Below are positions 23,456 through 31,415 of a stretch of 64,000 nucleotides of DNA, piece by piece. This DNA comes from JADJPO01 sp963828555 (lineage in GTDB: Bacteria > Actinomycetota > Actinomycetes > Actinomycetales > Kineosporiaceae). A program made the position numbers and the translations under genes. Each line of letters starts with the position of its first letter. Position 1 is the stretch's first letter. The notes under the pieces were generated by a model. It was not told the origin of the DNA. It saw only the letters and a list, made by a program, of their open reading frames with translations, and did no database searches. The stretch spans positions 1,736,001 through 1,800,000 of the forward strand of contig CAWHEL010000004.1 of assembly GCA_963828555.1 (NCBI GenBank), given 5' to 3'.

Positions 23456-24582
23456 TGGCTCTCCTTGGTGCTCTCGGCCAGCGCGTCGAGGAACGCGCCG
23501 GTCTCGGACTCGGTGCCTGCGGTCACGCGTAGATGATGCGCGATGCCGACGTCGCGGATCAGGACGCCACGCTGCAGCAGCGCCTGCCAGGTCGCCTTCT
23601 CGTCGCCCAGCCCGCCGAAGAGCACGAAGTTGGCGTCACTGCGTACCGGGCTGAGGCCCAGCGTGGGCAGGGTGGCGACGATCCGGTCGCGTTGGAGCTT
23701 GATCGCCTCGACGGTCGAGAGCAGGACGGCGGAGTGCGCCAGCGCGGCGCGGGCTGCCGCCTGGGTCAGCGACGAGAGGTGGTAGGGCAGCCGGACCAGG
23801 CGGAAGGTGTCGCAGACCGCCGGATCGGCGGCCAGGTAGCCGAGCCGGGCGCCGGCCAGCGCGAACGCCTTGCTCATCGTGCGGGTGACCACCAGCCGCT
23901 GGTGCCCGGGCAGCAGGGTGAGGGCGCTCGGCGTGCCGGGCCGGGCGAACTCGGCGTAGGCCTCGTCGACCACCACCAAGCCGCGCGCCACCTCGAGCAC
24001 GGCGGCGACGACGTCCAGGGACAACGCCGTGCCGGTCGGGTTGTTCGGCGAGACCAGGAACACCAGGTCGGGGTCATGGGCGCGGACCTGGGCCACGGCG
24101 GAGTCGACACTCAGGTCGAACTGCGCACCCGCACCCGGCACGGCGCCGAGGCCGCGCAGGCCGTCGACCCAGGCCGTCGCCTGGACGTGCGCGATCAGCG
24201 GGTGCATGGAGTAGGCCGGGGTGAACCCGAGCGCGGTGCGACCGGGGCCGCCGAAGGCCTGGAACAGGTGCTGCAGCACCTCGTTGCTGCCGTTGCCGGC
24301 CCAGATCTGCGCGGCGGTGACCCCCAGGCCCGAGCAGCCGGTCAGGTAGCCGGCCAGGTCGGTGCGCAGCGCGGTGAACTCCCGGTCCGGGTACCGGTTC
24401 AGCCCGGCCGCCTCGGCCTGCACGGCGGCGACGATCGCCTCCGCCACGTCGTCGGGCAGCGGGTAGCTGTTCTCGTTGGTGTTCAGCCGGACCGGCACGT
24501 CGAGCTGCGGCGCGCCATAGGGAACGCCGCCGCGCAGCTCCTCGCGGATCGGCAGGTCGTCCGGACCGAGCCGTGCGCTCAC
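23452..24582 (-). CDS. hisC: histidinol-phosphate aminotransferase
   Basis: Class I/II PLP aminotransferase. 376 residues. LNTNENSYP at the N-terminus, WAGNGSNEVLQH for the PLP phosphate, SPNNPTGT (178-185), DEAYAEF and the PLP lysine Lys238 in TRTMSKAFALAGARLGY. GTG at 24582 overlaps the hisD stop as GTGA. In organisms with such a HisC, aromatic amino acids may also be accepted. Confidence 0.96.
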   Translation of the reverse strand: MSARLGPDDLPIREELRGGVPYGAPQLDVPVRLNTNENSYPLPDDVAEAIVAAVQAEAAGLNRYPDREFTALRTDLAGYLTGCSGLGVTAAQIWAGNGSNEVLQHLFQAFGGPGRTALGFTPAYSMHPLIAHVQATAWVDGLRGLGAVPGAGAQFDLSVDSAVAQVRAHDPDLVFLVSPNNPTGTALSLDVVAAVLEVARGLVVVDEAYAEFARPGTPSALTLLPGHQRLVVTRTMSKAFALAGARLGYLAADPAVCDTFRLVRLPYHLSSLTQAAARAALAHSAVLLSTVEAIKLQRDRIVATLPTLGLSPVRSDANFVLFGGLGDEKATWQALLQRGVLIRDVGIAHHLRVTAGTESETGAFLDALAESTKESQ

Positions 24583-25919
24583 GCGCCGGCTCCCGTCGTC
24601 CGCACCCGGATCGCCTGCCCGTGGGCCGGCAGGTCCTCGGCCGCGGACAGGGCGAACACATGCTCGGCGACGCCCTCCAGCGCCGTCCTGTCGTAGTCGA
24701 TCACCTGCACCCCGCGCAGGAAGGCGTACACGGACAGCCCGCTGGAGTAGCGGGAGGCGCCGCCGGTGGGCAGCACGTGGTTCGAGCCCGCACAGTAGTC
24801 GCCGAGGCTGACCGGGGCCCAGGGCCCGACGAAGACGGCTCCCGCATTGCGCACCCGCTCGGCGCGCGCCGCGGCGTCCCGGGTCTGGATCTCCAGGTGC
24901 TCGGCTCCGTAGGCGTCCACCACCTCCAGGCCGGCGTCGAGGTCGTCGACCAGCACGATCGCCGACTGCTCACCGCCCAGCGCCGTTCGCACCCGTTCGA
25001 CGTGCTTGGTGGCCGCGACCTGCCGCTCCAGCTCGGCCTGGACCGCCTCCGCCAGTGCCGGGGAATCGGTGACCAGCACCGAGGCCGCCAGGGGGTCGTG
25101 CTCGGCCTGGCTGATCAGGTCCGCCGCCACGTGCGCCGGATCCGCGCTGTCGTCGGCCAGCACGGCGATCTCGGTCGGCCCGGCCTCGGAGTCGATGCCG
25201 ATCACCCCCTGCAGCAGCCGCTTGGCGGCGACGACGTAGATGTTGCCGGGGCCGGTGACCACGTCGACCGGGGCGCAGACCAGCGCGCCGGCGCCGTCGC
25301 GGGCGCCGTGGGCGAACATGGCGATCGCCTGGGCCCCGCCCACGGCGTAGACCTCCTCGACACCGAGCAGTGCGCAGGCGGCCAGGATGGTCGGGTGTGG
25401 CAGCCCCTCGAAGCCCCGGGGGTTGTCGCGCTGCGCGGGGCTGGTCACGGCGATCTGCCCGACGCCGGCCTCCTGCGCCGGCACCACGTTCATCACCACG
25501 CTGCTCGGGTAGACCGCCAGGCCGCCGGGCACGTAGAGCCCGACCCGGCCGACCGGCAGCCAGCGGTGGGTGACGCTGCCCCCGGGCACCACCTGGGTGC
25601 GGTGCCCGGTCGGGAGCTGGGCGGCGTGGACGGTACGGGCCCGCTCGATCGACGTCTCCAGCGCAGTGCGCACCGCGGGGTCCAGGACGGCCAGGGCACG
25701 CTGCAGCGCCTCAGGCGGGACGGCGATCCCGGCGGGGCGGACGCCGTCGAACCGCTCGGTCAGATCGAGCAGCGCCTCGACCCCCCGCACCCGCACGTCC
25801 TCGCAGATCGGGCGAACGACGTCCAGGGCATGGCTGACGTCGAATGCGGCACGGGGCACCACGCCCCCCAGCTCGCGCGCTCGCAGGGCCTGGCCGCGCA
25901 GATCGATTCGCCGGATCAC
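24579..25919 (-). CDS. hisD: histidinol dehydrogenase
   Basis: Zinc enzyme for the final two oxidations, histidinol to histidine with two NAD. 446 residues. GLYVPGGLAVYPSSVVMN, PGNIYVVAAKRLL, IDSEAGPTEIAVLAD, QAEHDPLA and AEHLEI cover the NAD, zinc and catalytic Glu/His sites. GTG at 25919 (MIRRIDLRG) is preferred to an ATG 24 bases upstream because TACACT (25931-25926) lies six bases before it and no ribosome site exists, so the message looks leaderless. First gene of hisD-hisC-hisB-hisH. Confidence 0.95.
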   Translation of the reverse strand: MIRRIDLRGQALRARELGGVVPRAAFDVSHALDVVRPICEDVRVRGVEALLDLTERFDGVRPAGIAVPPEALQRALAVLDPAVRTALETSIERARTVHAAQLPTGHRTQVVPGGSVTHRWLPVGRVGLYVPGGLAVYPSSVVMNVVPAQEAGVGQIAVTSPAQRDNPRGFEGLPHPTILAACALLGVEEVYAVGGAQAIAMFAHGARDGAGALVCAPVDVVTGPGNIYVVAAKRLLQGVIGIDSEAGPTEIAVLADDSADPAHVAADLISQAEHDPLAASVLVTDSPALAEAVQAELERQVAATKHVERVRTALGGEQSAIVLVDDLDAGLEVVDAYGAEHLEIQTRDAAARAERVRNAGAVFVGPWAPVSLGDYCAGSNHVLPTGGASRYSSGLSVYAFLRGVQVIDYDRTALEGVAEHVFALSAAEDLPAHGQAIRVRTTGAGA

Positions 25920-25925
25920 AGCTCG

Positions 25926-25931
25926 AGTGTA
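25926..25931 (-). promoter_or_regulatory. -10 box for leaderless hisDCBH
   Basis: TACACT, six bases before GTG at 25919 on the minus strand. The repeat copy at 25937-25961 covers the position expected for the -35. Confidence 0.5.
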
Positions 25932-25936
25932 GGCAA

Positions 25937-25961
25937 CCCCCACCGTGCATGAGCAGATTTT
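25937..25961 (-). repeat. single-arm copy of the CTGCTCATGC repeat
   Basis: Read on the minus strand, AATCTGCTCATGCACGGTGGGG resembles one arm of the palindrome at 12138-12158 at about 18 of 22 positions. Only one arm is present, between the divergent hisD and GntR promoters. Confidence 0.45.
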
Positions 25962-25964
25962 GTA

Positions 25965-25993
25965 TTGCTTATTGTACTGATACGGACTAGGCT
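25965..25993 (+). promoter_or_regulatory. promoter of the small ORF-gntR unit
   Basis: TTGCTT (25965-25970), 17-base spacer, TAGGCT (25988-25993), then six bases to the ATG at 26000. The spacer and flank (about 25955-25985) are unusually AT-rich for this chromosome and could hold a regulator site. Confidence 0.55.
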
Positions 25994-25999
25994 GGGGTC

Positions 26000-26092
26000 A
26001 TGATCGGCGACCTGACTTCGCCCCCCGCAACCCCCCGTCGTGTGGACCGGTTCGCCACTCAGTGGCAGCTTCGTGCGGCGGGCAGACGATGA
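26000..26092 (+). CDS. 30-codon leaderless small ORF coupled to gntR
   Basis: ATG at 26000 opens a 30-residue reading frame (begins MIGDLTSPPATPRR, ends QLRAAGRR) whose TGA (26090-26092) overlaps the gntR ATG as ATGA. TAGGCT sits six bases upstream, so the ATG could be the first base of the message. gntR itself lacks a ribosome site, so translation of this ORF may be what delivers ribosomes to it. The peptide is basic and Pro-rich and resembles nothing I recognise. It may be a true small protein or only a translational lead-in. Confidence 0.5.
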   Translation: MIGDLTSPPATPRRVDRFATQWQLRAAGRR

Positions 26093-26454
26093 TCACCGTC
26101 GACCACGCCTCGCAGGTCCCCCCGTACGAACAGATCCGGTTGTCGGTGGCCGGCCAGATCCACTCCGGGCAGCTTCCCCCGGGGACCCGGCTGCCGACGG
26201 TACGACAGCTCGCCACCGATCTGGCCCTCGCGCCGAACACCGTGGCGCGGGCCTACCGCGAACTTGAGGCTGCAGGCCTGGTGGCCACGGCAGGTCGTCG
26301 GGGCACCGTGGTCGCCGCCACCGGCGACGCCGCTCAGCAGGAGGCCGCGCGTGCCGCGGCGGCCTTCGCCGACGTCGCGCGCAGGCTCGGCCTGGACCGC
26401 GCACAGGCCCTGTCCCTGGCCCGCGCCGCGATCGAGGCGGCACAGCCGGGATGA
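26089..26454 (+). CDS. GntR-family regulator, short YtrA-like type
   Basis: 121 residues: winged helix (about 8-75; VPPYEQIRLSVAGQI, LPTVRQLATDLALAPNTVARAYRELEAAGLV) followed by a short helical dimerisation segment, without the large effector domain of other GntR proteins. YtrA-type regulators usually control an adjacent transporter or membrane operon; here the next genes encode a LON-like protein and a deacylase, so the target is not obvious. ATG at 26089 has no Shine-Dalgarno but is coupled to the preceding small ORF. Confidence 0.85.
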   Translation: MITVDHASQVPPYEQIRLSVAGQIHSGQLPPGTRLPTVRQLATDLALAPNTVARAYRELEAAGLVATAGRRGTVVAATGDAAQQEAARAAAAFADVARRLGLDRAQALSLARAAIEAAQPG

Positions 26455-26483
26455 GCCACGCAGCACGCAGGCGCGCGGTCGAA

Positions 26484-26489
26484 TAGCCT
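26484..26489 (+). promoter_or_regulatory. -10 box for leaderless LON-like gene
   Basis: TAGCCT ends seven bases before GTG at 26497, identical in sequence and spacing to the GNAT promoter at 11544. Confidence 0.55.
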
Positions 26490-26496
26490 GGCAGGC

Positions 26497-27153
26497 GTGC
26501 CGGTACACCTTCCACTGTTCCCGCTCGGGACCGTCCTGGTCCCGGGGCTGGTGCTGCCGCTACACATCTTCGAGGAGCGCTACCGAGTCCTGGTCGAGGC
26601 GCTGCTCGCGTTGCCGGACAGCGCCGTCCGCCAGTTCGGGGTGATCTCGATCCGGGCCGGGGCCGAGGCCGGGAAGGCGCGCCCCGAGGTGTACGAGATC
26701 GGATGCACGGCCGAGCTGCGCGAAGTGACGCCCTACTCGGACGGGCGGTTCGACATCGTCACGGTCGGCGAGACCCGGTTCCGCCTGGTCGGCATCGACG
26801 AGGAGGCGGGCACCCCCTACTTGACCGGGCTGGTCGAGTTCCTCCCCGAACCGGACGGCGTTCAGGACGTGGAGGCGTTGCGCCGCAACGTGGTCGGCCA
26901 ATTCGCCGACTACCGGCGACGGCTGCGGGTGGAGGTCACCGAACTGCCCGAGGACGCGCGCGTGGTCTCCTACCTGGTGGCCGCAGCGATGGTGCTCGAT
27001 CTGCGCGAGCGGCAGGACCTCCTCGAGCAGCCCACGACCGCCCTGCGACTGCGCGCCGAGGCCGATCTGCTGCGCCGTGAGCGGGCGCTGGTCGGGGCCT
27101 TCGACGCCCTGCCCGCGGTCGACCTCTCCCGCACCGCGACCAGCCCGAACTGA
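26497..27153 (+). CDS. LON substrate-binding (N-terminal) domain protein
   Basis: 218 residues corresponding to the N-terminal domain of Lon proteases, without ATPase or peptidase parts. HLPLFPLGTVLVPGLVLPLHIFEERYR is the characteristic opening (quoted here in two parts: PLFPLGTVLVPG and LPLHIFEERYR), followed by beta strands and a helical C-terminal bundle. Stand-alone LON-domain proteins may recognise unfolded protein; the role is unproven. GTG start with TAGCCT seven bases upstream suggests a leaderless transcript. Sixteen bases separate it from ybaK. Confidence 0.85.
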   Translation: MPVHLPLFPLGTVLVPGLVLPLHIFEERYRVLVEALLALPDSAVRQFGVISIRAGAEAGKARPEVYEIGCTAELREVTPYSDGRFDIVTVGETRFRLVGIDEEAGTPYLTGLVEFLPEPDGVQDVEALRRNVVGQFADYRRRLRVEVTELPEDARVVSYLVAAAMVLDLRERQDLLEQPTTALRLRAEADLLRRERALVGAFDALPAVDLSRTATSPN

Positions 27154-27169
27154 GCAGGAGCCGGTCTCC

Positions 27170-27688
27170 ATGGCCAAGCAGAGCGCCGCCACGCCGGCGA
27201 TCGCCGTCCTGCTTCGCGCCGGGATGGCCCATACGTTGCACAGCTACGACCACGACGCCACCGCTCACACCCGCGGCCTGCCCTATGGGCTGGAGGCGGC
27301 CGCTGCCCTAGGCAAGGAACCTGCCCAGGTGTTCAAGACTTTGCTGGCCGAGGTTGACGGCGTGCTGACCGTGGCGGTGCTGCCGGTGTCCCTCCAACTC
27401 GACCTGAAGGCGTTGGCCGGCGCCCTGGGCGGCAAGCGGGCGTTGATGGCCGAACCGGCTCTGGCCGAGCGCGCCACCGGCTACGTGGTCGGTGGGATCA
27501 GCCCGCTGGGGCAACGCCGCCGGCTGACCACCGTGCTGGACAGCTCCGCCGAGGGCCTGGCCACCGTGCTGGTCAGCGCCGGTCGGCGCGGGCTGGACGT
27601 GGAACTGGCCCCGCAGGATCTGCTCGCCGCCACGGGTGGCCGGCTGGCGAGGATCGCCGCTCAGCGGCCCCAGGCCAGCGTGCGGTAG
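27170..27688 (+). CDS. ybaK: Cys-tRNA(Pro)/Cys-tRNA(Cys) deacylase YbaK
   Basis: 172-residue member of the YbaK/ProX editing family, which hydrolyses mischarged Cys-tRNA-Pro. KTLLAEVDGVLTVAVLPV contains the key lysine region, and GGISPLGQRRRLTTVLD the conserved GGxSPxG loop. ATG at 27170 is favoured by AGGAG nine bases upstream. Likely in one operon with the LON-like gene. Its last 28 bases overlap the end of the convergent GH26-like gene. Confidence 0.9.
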   Translation: MAKQSAATPAIAVLLRAGMAHTLHSYDHDATAHTRGLPYGLEAAAALGKEPAQVFKTLLAEVDGVLTVAVLPVSLQLDLKALAGALGGKRALMAEPALAERATGYVVGGISPLGQRRRLTTVLDSSAEGLATVLVSAGRRGLDVELAPQDLLAATGGRLARIAAQRPQASVR

Positions 27689-28785
27689 GCCTGCGCCGTC
27701 TCGGGCTGGAACCGTGTGGGCAGGAACTGGAACTGGTCCTGCAGATTGAAGTGGATCTCGTAGAGCAGCTTGCCGGGTGCCGGGCGCTTCGGGTCACCGG
27801 CGTGCCGGCGGAACCACTGGTTCATCTGACGCACGTACTCCGGTGCCTCGCCACCCTTGCCGAGGTCCTGGGGATCACCGTTGTTGCTCCATTCGCTCAC
27901 CGCGAACGGCACACCGTGCGCCGCGGCGATCTCCCGGTGCAGATCCAGGCCGTACGGCATGTTGGCCTGCATGGCCGTCAGCTTGCGCTGGAACGCCACC
28001 GCCGTTGTGACCACCAGGTAGCTGTTGTAGGTGTCGACGGAGTAGACATCGACCACCGGCCGGCCCTTCGCGTCCTTGCCCGGCCACACCTTGGCGATGT
28101 CGATGCCGATCTGGCCGCTGGTGCCGTCGTTCAGGCAGAGCACAAGCTTGGCCTTGGGCAGGTAGGTGTACCGCAGGTTCGAGTAGCGGACGAACGCTGC
28201 GACGAAGGCCGCCTCCTCGCCGCCCTTGACGTGCCAGGGCATGTCCAGCAGGTTCAACTCATGGGCGAAGCGGATGTACAGGTTCGCCGGGTCGCGGGAG
28301 CCCCAGCAGGTCTTCATCCGGGCGAAACTGCGCTTCCACCGCGCGTCGTAGGCCCCTTGAGCGGCGGCCGCCCAGCTCTCACCCTTGGTCCGGTCGATCG
28401 CCCCGACGGCGAGGTCCAGCGGCTTGTTCCAGGTGGCCCAGGTGCCTCCGGGACAGATGGATATCAGGCTGACCTGCTCGGCGTTGCCGTTGTCCCAGGT
28501 GCCACCGAACTGCACGGGCTGGTTGTTGCGCCAGCGGCCGAAGCTGCCGTCGGCGGCCTTGGCACTGGCGGAGCCCGACAGCCAGGTGCCACCCTTGGCG
28601 GCTGTCCGCGGCGGCTTCGGGAGCACCGACTTGGAGATCCGGGTGCCACCGGCCCCGGCTCCGACGTAGGTTGGGGCGTCCCCGGAACAGCCGGACAGGG
28701 CAGTCATCAGCGCCATCGCGGTCGCTGCCACCGCGAGCGAGCGCGCGCGCCGGCCCGGCAACCGCAGGGGTCCTGGCAAGAACAC
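27661..28785 (-). CDS. GH26-like glycoside hydrolase lipoprotein
   Basis: 374 residues. Signal peptide with lipobox ALSGC (Cys33) predicts an outer-leaflet lipoprotein. The mature part resembles family 26 glycosidases (beta-mannanase clan): FAHELN places the acid/base at Glu176 and FAVSEWSN the nucleophile at Glu298. In actinomycetes such proteins often sit by exopolysaccharide genes, but none are here, so it is an orphan. Substrate is unknown. The GTG start is preceded by AGGGGGT. The end overlaps ybaK by 28 bases, tail to tail. Confidence 0.78.
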   Translation of the reverse strand: MFLPGPLRLPGRRARSLAVAATAMALMTALSGCSGDAPTYVGAGAGGTRISKSVLPKPPRTAAKGGTWLSGSASAKAADGSFGRWRNNQPVQFGGTWDNGNAEQVSLISICPGGTWATWNKPLDLAVGAIDRTKGESWAAAAQGAYDARWKRSFARMKTCWGSRDPANLYIRFAHELNLLDMPWHVKGGEEAAFVAAFVRYSNLRYTYLPKAKLVLCLNDGTSGQIGIDIAKVWPGKDAKGRPVVDVYSVDTYNSYLVVTTAVAFQRKLTAMQANMPYGLDLHREIAAAHGVPFAVSEWSNNGDPQDLGKGGEAPEYVRQMNQWFRRHAGDPKRPAPGKLLYEIHFNLQDQFQFLPTRFQPETAQAYRTLAWGR

Positions 28786-28883
28786 TCACCCCCTGGTCAA
28801 CACCCTGGACTACCGAGCGTCGCACGGGCGTCCCGCCGCACCAAGTCAGCAGCCGAAGTCTTGACCCTCGCATAACGCTGGGA

Positions 28884-29387
28884 CTAGGACTGCGCACTCG
28901 CGACGGCAGGCCCCGAGGCGTCCACGGTGAACCGGTGCGTGTGGATCGCGTAGTACTGCCAGACCCGGGTCGACGTCACGCCCTGGACCGCCCGGATCCG
29001 GTCGTTGACCACGCCGAGCAACTCCTCTGGGGTGCGGCACACCACCTCGGCCAGGAGGTCGTGCTCCCCCGAGGTGAGCACGAGGTAGATCACGTTCTCG
29101 ATCTCCCCCAGCGCGTCGGCCACGCGCCGCACGTCGCCCTGGGTGTTCACCGCGACCATCGCCTGCACCGGGTAGCCGAGCGAGGCCGGGTCGCTGACCC
29201 CCACCACCTGCAGAACCCCGAGATCGATCAGCCGCTGCACCCGGAGCCGGACCGCCGGTGCGGAGAGCTCCACCTGGGGGGCGAGCGCCGCGTAGGAGGC
29301 ACGTCCGTCGGAGGCCAGGAGTGCGAGCAGCCGGCGGTCCACGTCGTCGAGGCACTCCGGAGCCCCCGGGTGCGCCTGACGGGTCAT
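28884..29387 (-). CDS. Lrp/AsnC family transcriptional regulator
   Basis: 167 residues: N-terminal helix-turn-helix (about 10-60; LDDVDRRLLALLASDGRASY, LSAPAVRLRVQRL) and C-terminal RAM/ACT-like ligand domain (about 70-150; SGEHDLLAEVVCRTPEEL). The ATG at 29387 overlaps the aminotransferase stop as ATGA and has GGGAGGG just upstream, so it is cotranslated with that enzyme. Probably senses an amino acid handled by the aminotransferase (inference). Confidence 0.9.
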   Translation of the reverse strand: MTRQAHPGAPECLDDVDRRLLALLASDGRASYAALAPQVELSAPAVRLRVQRLIDLGVLQVVGVSDPASLGYPVQAMVAVNTQGDVRRVADALGEIENVIYLVLTSGEHDLLAEVVCRTPEELLGVVNDRIRAVQGVTSTRVWQYYAIHTHRFTVDASGPAVASAQS

Positions 29388-30787
29388 CCCTCCCTCTCGT
29401 GGTGCTGGCCGCCGAGCAGAGCCTGGACCGCCTCGCGGAAGAGCCGGGTGTGCAGGTCGACGTCCTCGATGCTGGTCTGGGCACACATCAGGGCCATGTT
29501 GTGGAACGGCGTGATCAGTACCCCCCGGTTGATCATGAACAGGTGCAGGTACTCGTCCAGCTCATCGTCAGCCGCCGCGGCCGAGGCGGTCCCGTTGCGG
29601 GGGGCGGGCGAGGCGAAGCGATATTCAGCCCGGGCGCCCAGCTGGCTGATCGACCAGGGCAGTCCGCCAGCCTCCAGGACAGCGCGGACGCCGTCGGTGA
29701 ACCGCGTGGCCAGGTCGATCATGTGCTCGAAGGCCCCAGCGGTCAGCACATGCTCGAGAGTGGCCCGCATGGCGGCGATGCTCAGGGCGTTGCCGGCCAG
29801 CGTGCCGCCGACGCCGCCGACGTCGACCAGATCGGCCTCGGGGTGGGCACCGATCCGGCGGGCCACCTCCTCCGTGATGCCGTAGGCGCCGGACGGGATG
29901 CCACCGCCGATGCTCTTGCCGATCACCAGGACGTCGGGCTGCAACTGCCAGGCCGCGGTGGCACCGCCCGGTCCGGCCGAGAAGGTGTGCGTCTCATCGA
30001 TCATGAGCAAGGCACCCGTGTCGTCGCAGGCTTGGCGCACCTGAGCCAGGTACCCCTCCTCGGGCAGCACGATGCCGATGTTGGTGAGCGCGGGCTCCAT
30101 CAGCACGGCGGCCACGTCACCGTGGGCCAGTTCGCGGCGCAACGCCTCGACGTCGTTGAACTCCACCACCCGGGTGGTGGCCTCCAGCGGGACCGGCGCC
30201 CCGACGTTGCCCGGGCGGGCGACCGCGCGGCCGTCCGGGCCCGGCACCGCGAAGATCTCGTCCACCGAGCCGTGGTAGCAGTAGGAGAAGACCAGGATCT
30301 TGGGACGACCGGTGGCCAGGCGGGCCAGCCGGATCGCCCACCGGTTGGCGTCGGTGGCGGTGAGCGTGAACGACCACAGCGGCACCCCGAACCTGCGGGA
30401 CAGCTCCGCGCCGACCCACTCGGCGTCCGCCGTCGGCAGCATGGTGGTGATCCCGCCCAGGTCCCTGAGGCGGTGGGTGACCGCCTCGACGGTGGCCTGG
30501 GGACTGTGCCCGGCCATCGCCCCGGTGTCGCCGAGGGCGAAGTCGACGTAGGTGTGCCCGTCGACGTCGCTCACCCGGTTGCCAGTGGCCCGGGCGAGGT
30601 AGAGCGGGAAGCCGCCGCTCCATTTGTTCATCCAGGTCATGGGCACCCGCCCGAAGAGGTGATCGGCGGTCTCGAACAGCTCGCGGGAGCGAGGATGCGC
30701 CGCGGCGTAGGCGGCCCGTTCGGCGGCGATGAGCGCGCTCAAGCCCTCGCGGTCGATGACGGCGGAGGGGGCGGAGGCAGCTGACAT
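29384..30787 (-). CDS. class III PLP aminotransferase, specificity unknown
   Basis: 467 residues of the class III fold. DETHTF has the PLP-nitrogen Asp264 and Lys291 in VIGKSIGGGIPSG is the Schiff-base lysine. The segment MTWMNKWSGGFPLYL before the VSDVDGHTYVDFALGD strand resembles glutamate-1-semialdehyde-mutase-like relatives, but the DETHT motif (instead of DEVMT) argues against heme synthesis. Likely an amino-acid or amine transaminase controlled by the coupled Lrp. ATG at 30787 is chosen because TAGCAT (30800-30795) lies seven bases upstream (leaderless); an ATG nine bases earlier would lie within that box. Confidence 0.82.
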   Translation of the reverse strand: MSAASAPSAVIDREGLSALIAAERAAYAAAHPRSRELFETADHLFGRVPMTWMNKWSGGFPLYLARATGNRVSDVDGHTYVDFALGDTGAMAGHSPQATVEAVTHRLRDLGGITTMLPTADAEWVGAELSRRFGVPLWSFTLTATDANRWAIRLARLATGRPKILVFSYCYHGSVDEIFAVPGPDGRAVARPGNVGAPVPLEATTRVVEFNDVEALRRELAHGDVAAVLMEPALTNIGIVLPEEGYLAQVRQACDDTGALLMIDETHTFSAGPGGATAAWQLQPDVLVIGKSIGGGIPSGAYGITEEVARRIGAHPEADLVDVGGVGGTLAGNALSIAAMRATLEHVLTAGAFEHMIDLATRFTDGVRAVLEAGGLPWSISQLGARAEYRFASPAPRNGTASAAAADDELDEYLHLFMINRGVLITPFHNMALMCAQTSIEDVDLHTRLFREAVQALLGGQHHEREG

Positions 30788-30794
30788 GCGATTC

Positions 30795-30800
30795 ATGCTA
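30795..30800 (-). promoter_or_regulatory. -10 box for leaderless aminotransferase-lrp unit
   Basis: TAGCAT, seven bases before ATG at 30787 on the minus strand, no ribosome site between. Confidence 0.5.
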
Positions 30801-30888
30801 GATCGTTTCAACGGGGCTGGGTAAGGACTTGGCGTTCGATCAGGTCGCTGGTTTCTCACCTGACAAGCGTTTCGCTCGTCGGCGCTAG

Positions 30889-31329
30889 TTAGGCCGCTCG
30901 GAACAGCAGCCTGGAGATCGTCATCGCTGCCACCCAGAACGCCGTGGACGCCGGCCAGACGAGCAGGTTCCCGCTGGCGGCCGGCAGGGGTCCGCCGAGC
31001 AACCAGGACAGCCCCACGGCGAGCACTGAGGCGACCAGGGACATGGCCACGACCACTCCGAGCCGCAGCGCGGGCGTGACCCCGGGACGGCGCAGCAGGA
31101 CGATCGCAGTGATCAGCCCGGCGACGGTGGCGAGCAGGAAGAACGAGGCGTCGCCGGCCACCTCGGTCTCGCCCTGGTCGCTGATCGCCCGGGCGACCGG
31201 CAGCGCCAGCCGCCAGGTCAGGCCGAGCAGGGCCCCGCCCGACAACACCCACAGCAGGGGGGTGCGCACCGGATGCCCCGGCCGCGGGGAGACGCTCACC
31301 CCGGCTGCGGAGACCCCCGAGAGCGACAT
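30889..31329 (-). CDS. four-helix membrane protein (DUF2567-like)
   Basis: 146 residues with four predicted membrane helices (about 24-46, 61-79, 87-108, 119-140). A GDASFF motif after the first helix resembles the uncharacterised actinobacterial DUF2567 family, but this assignment is tentative. ATG at 31329 has TAGGGT (31341-31336) exactly six bases upstream, so a leaderless start is likely. Function unknown. Confidence 0.65.
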   Translation of the reverse strand: MSLSGVSAAGVSVSPRPGHPVRTPLLWVLSGGALLGLTWRLALPVARAISDQGETEVAGDASFFLLATVAGLITAIVLLRRPGVTPALRLGVVVAMSLVASVLAVGLSWLLGGPLPAASGNLLVWPASTAFWVAAMTISRLLFRAA

Positions 31330-31335
31330 GGCCCC

Positions 31336-31341
31336 ACCCTA
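31336..31341 (-). promoter_or_regulatory. -10 box for leaderless membrane protein gene
   Basis: TAGGGT, six bases before ATG at 31329, minus strand. Confidence 0.5.
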
Positions 31342-31415
31342 GACCGGGCCCCGGATCGTCGGGGCAGACGGACAGGGTGGGGCCGGTCGGCGACGCCGTG
31401 GTGGGGGCGCAGCGG

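Noticed and set aside
29488..31252. 622-residue extended aminotransferase start
   Set aside because: The extra N-terminus overlaps the next membrane-protein gene in another frame and has no aminotransferase similarity.
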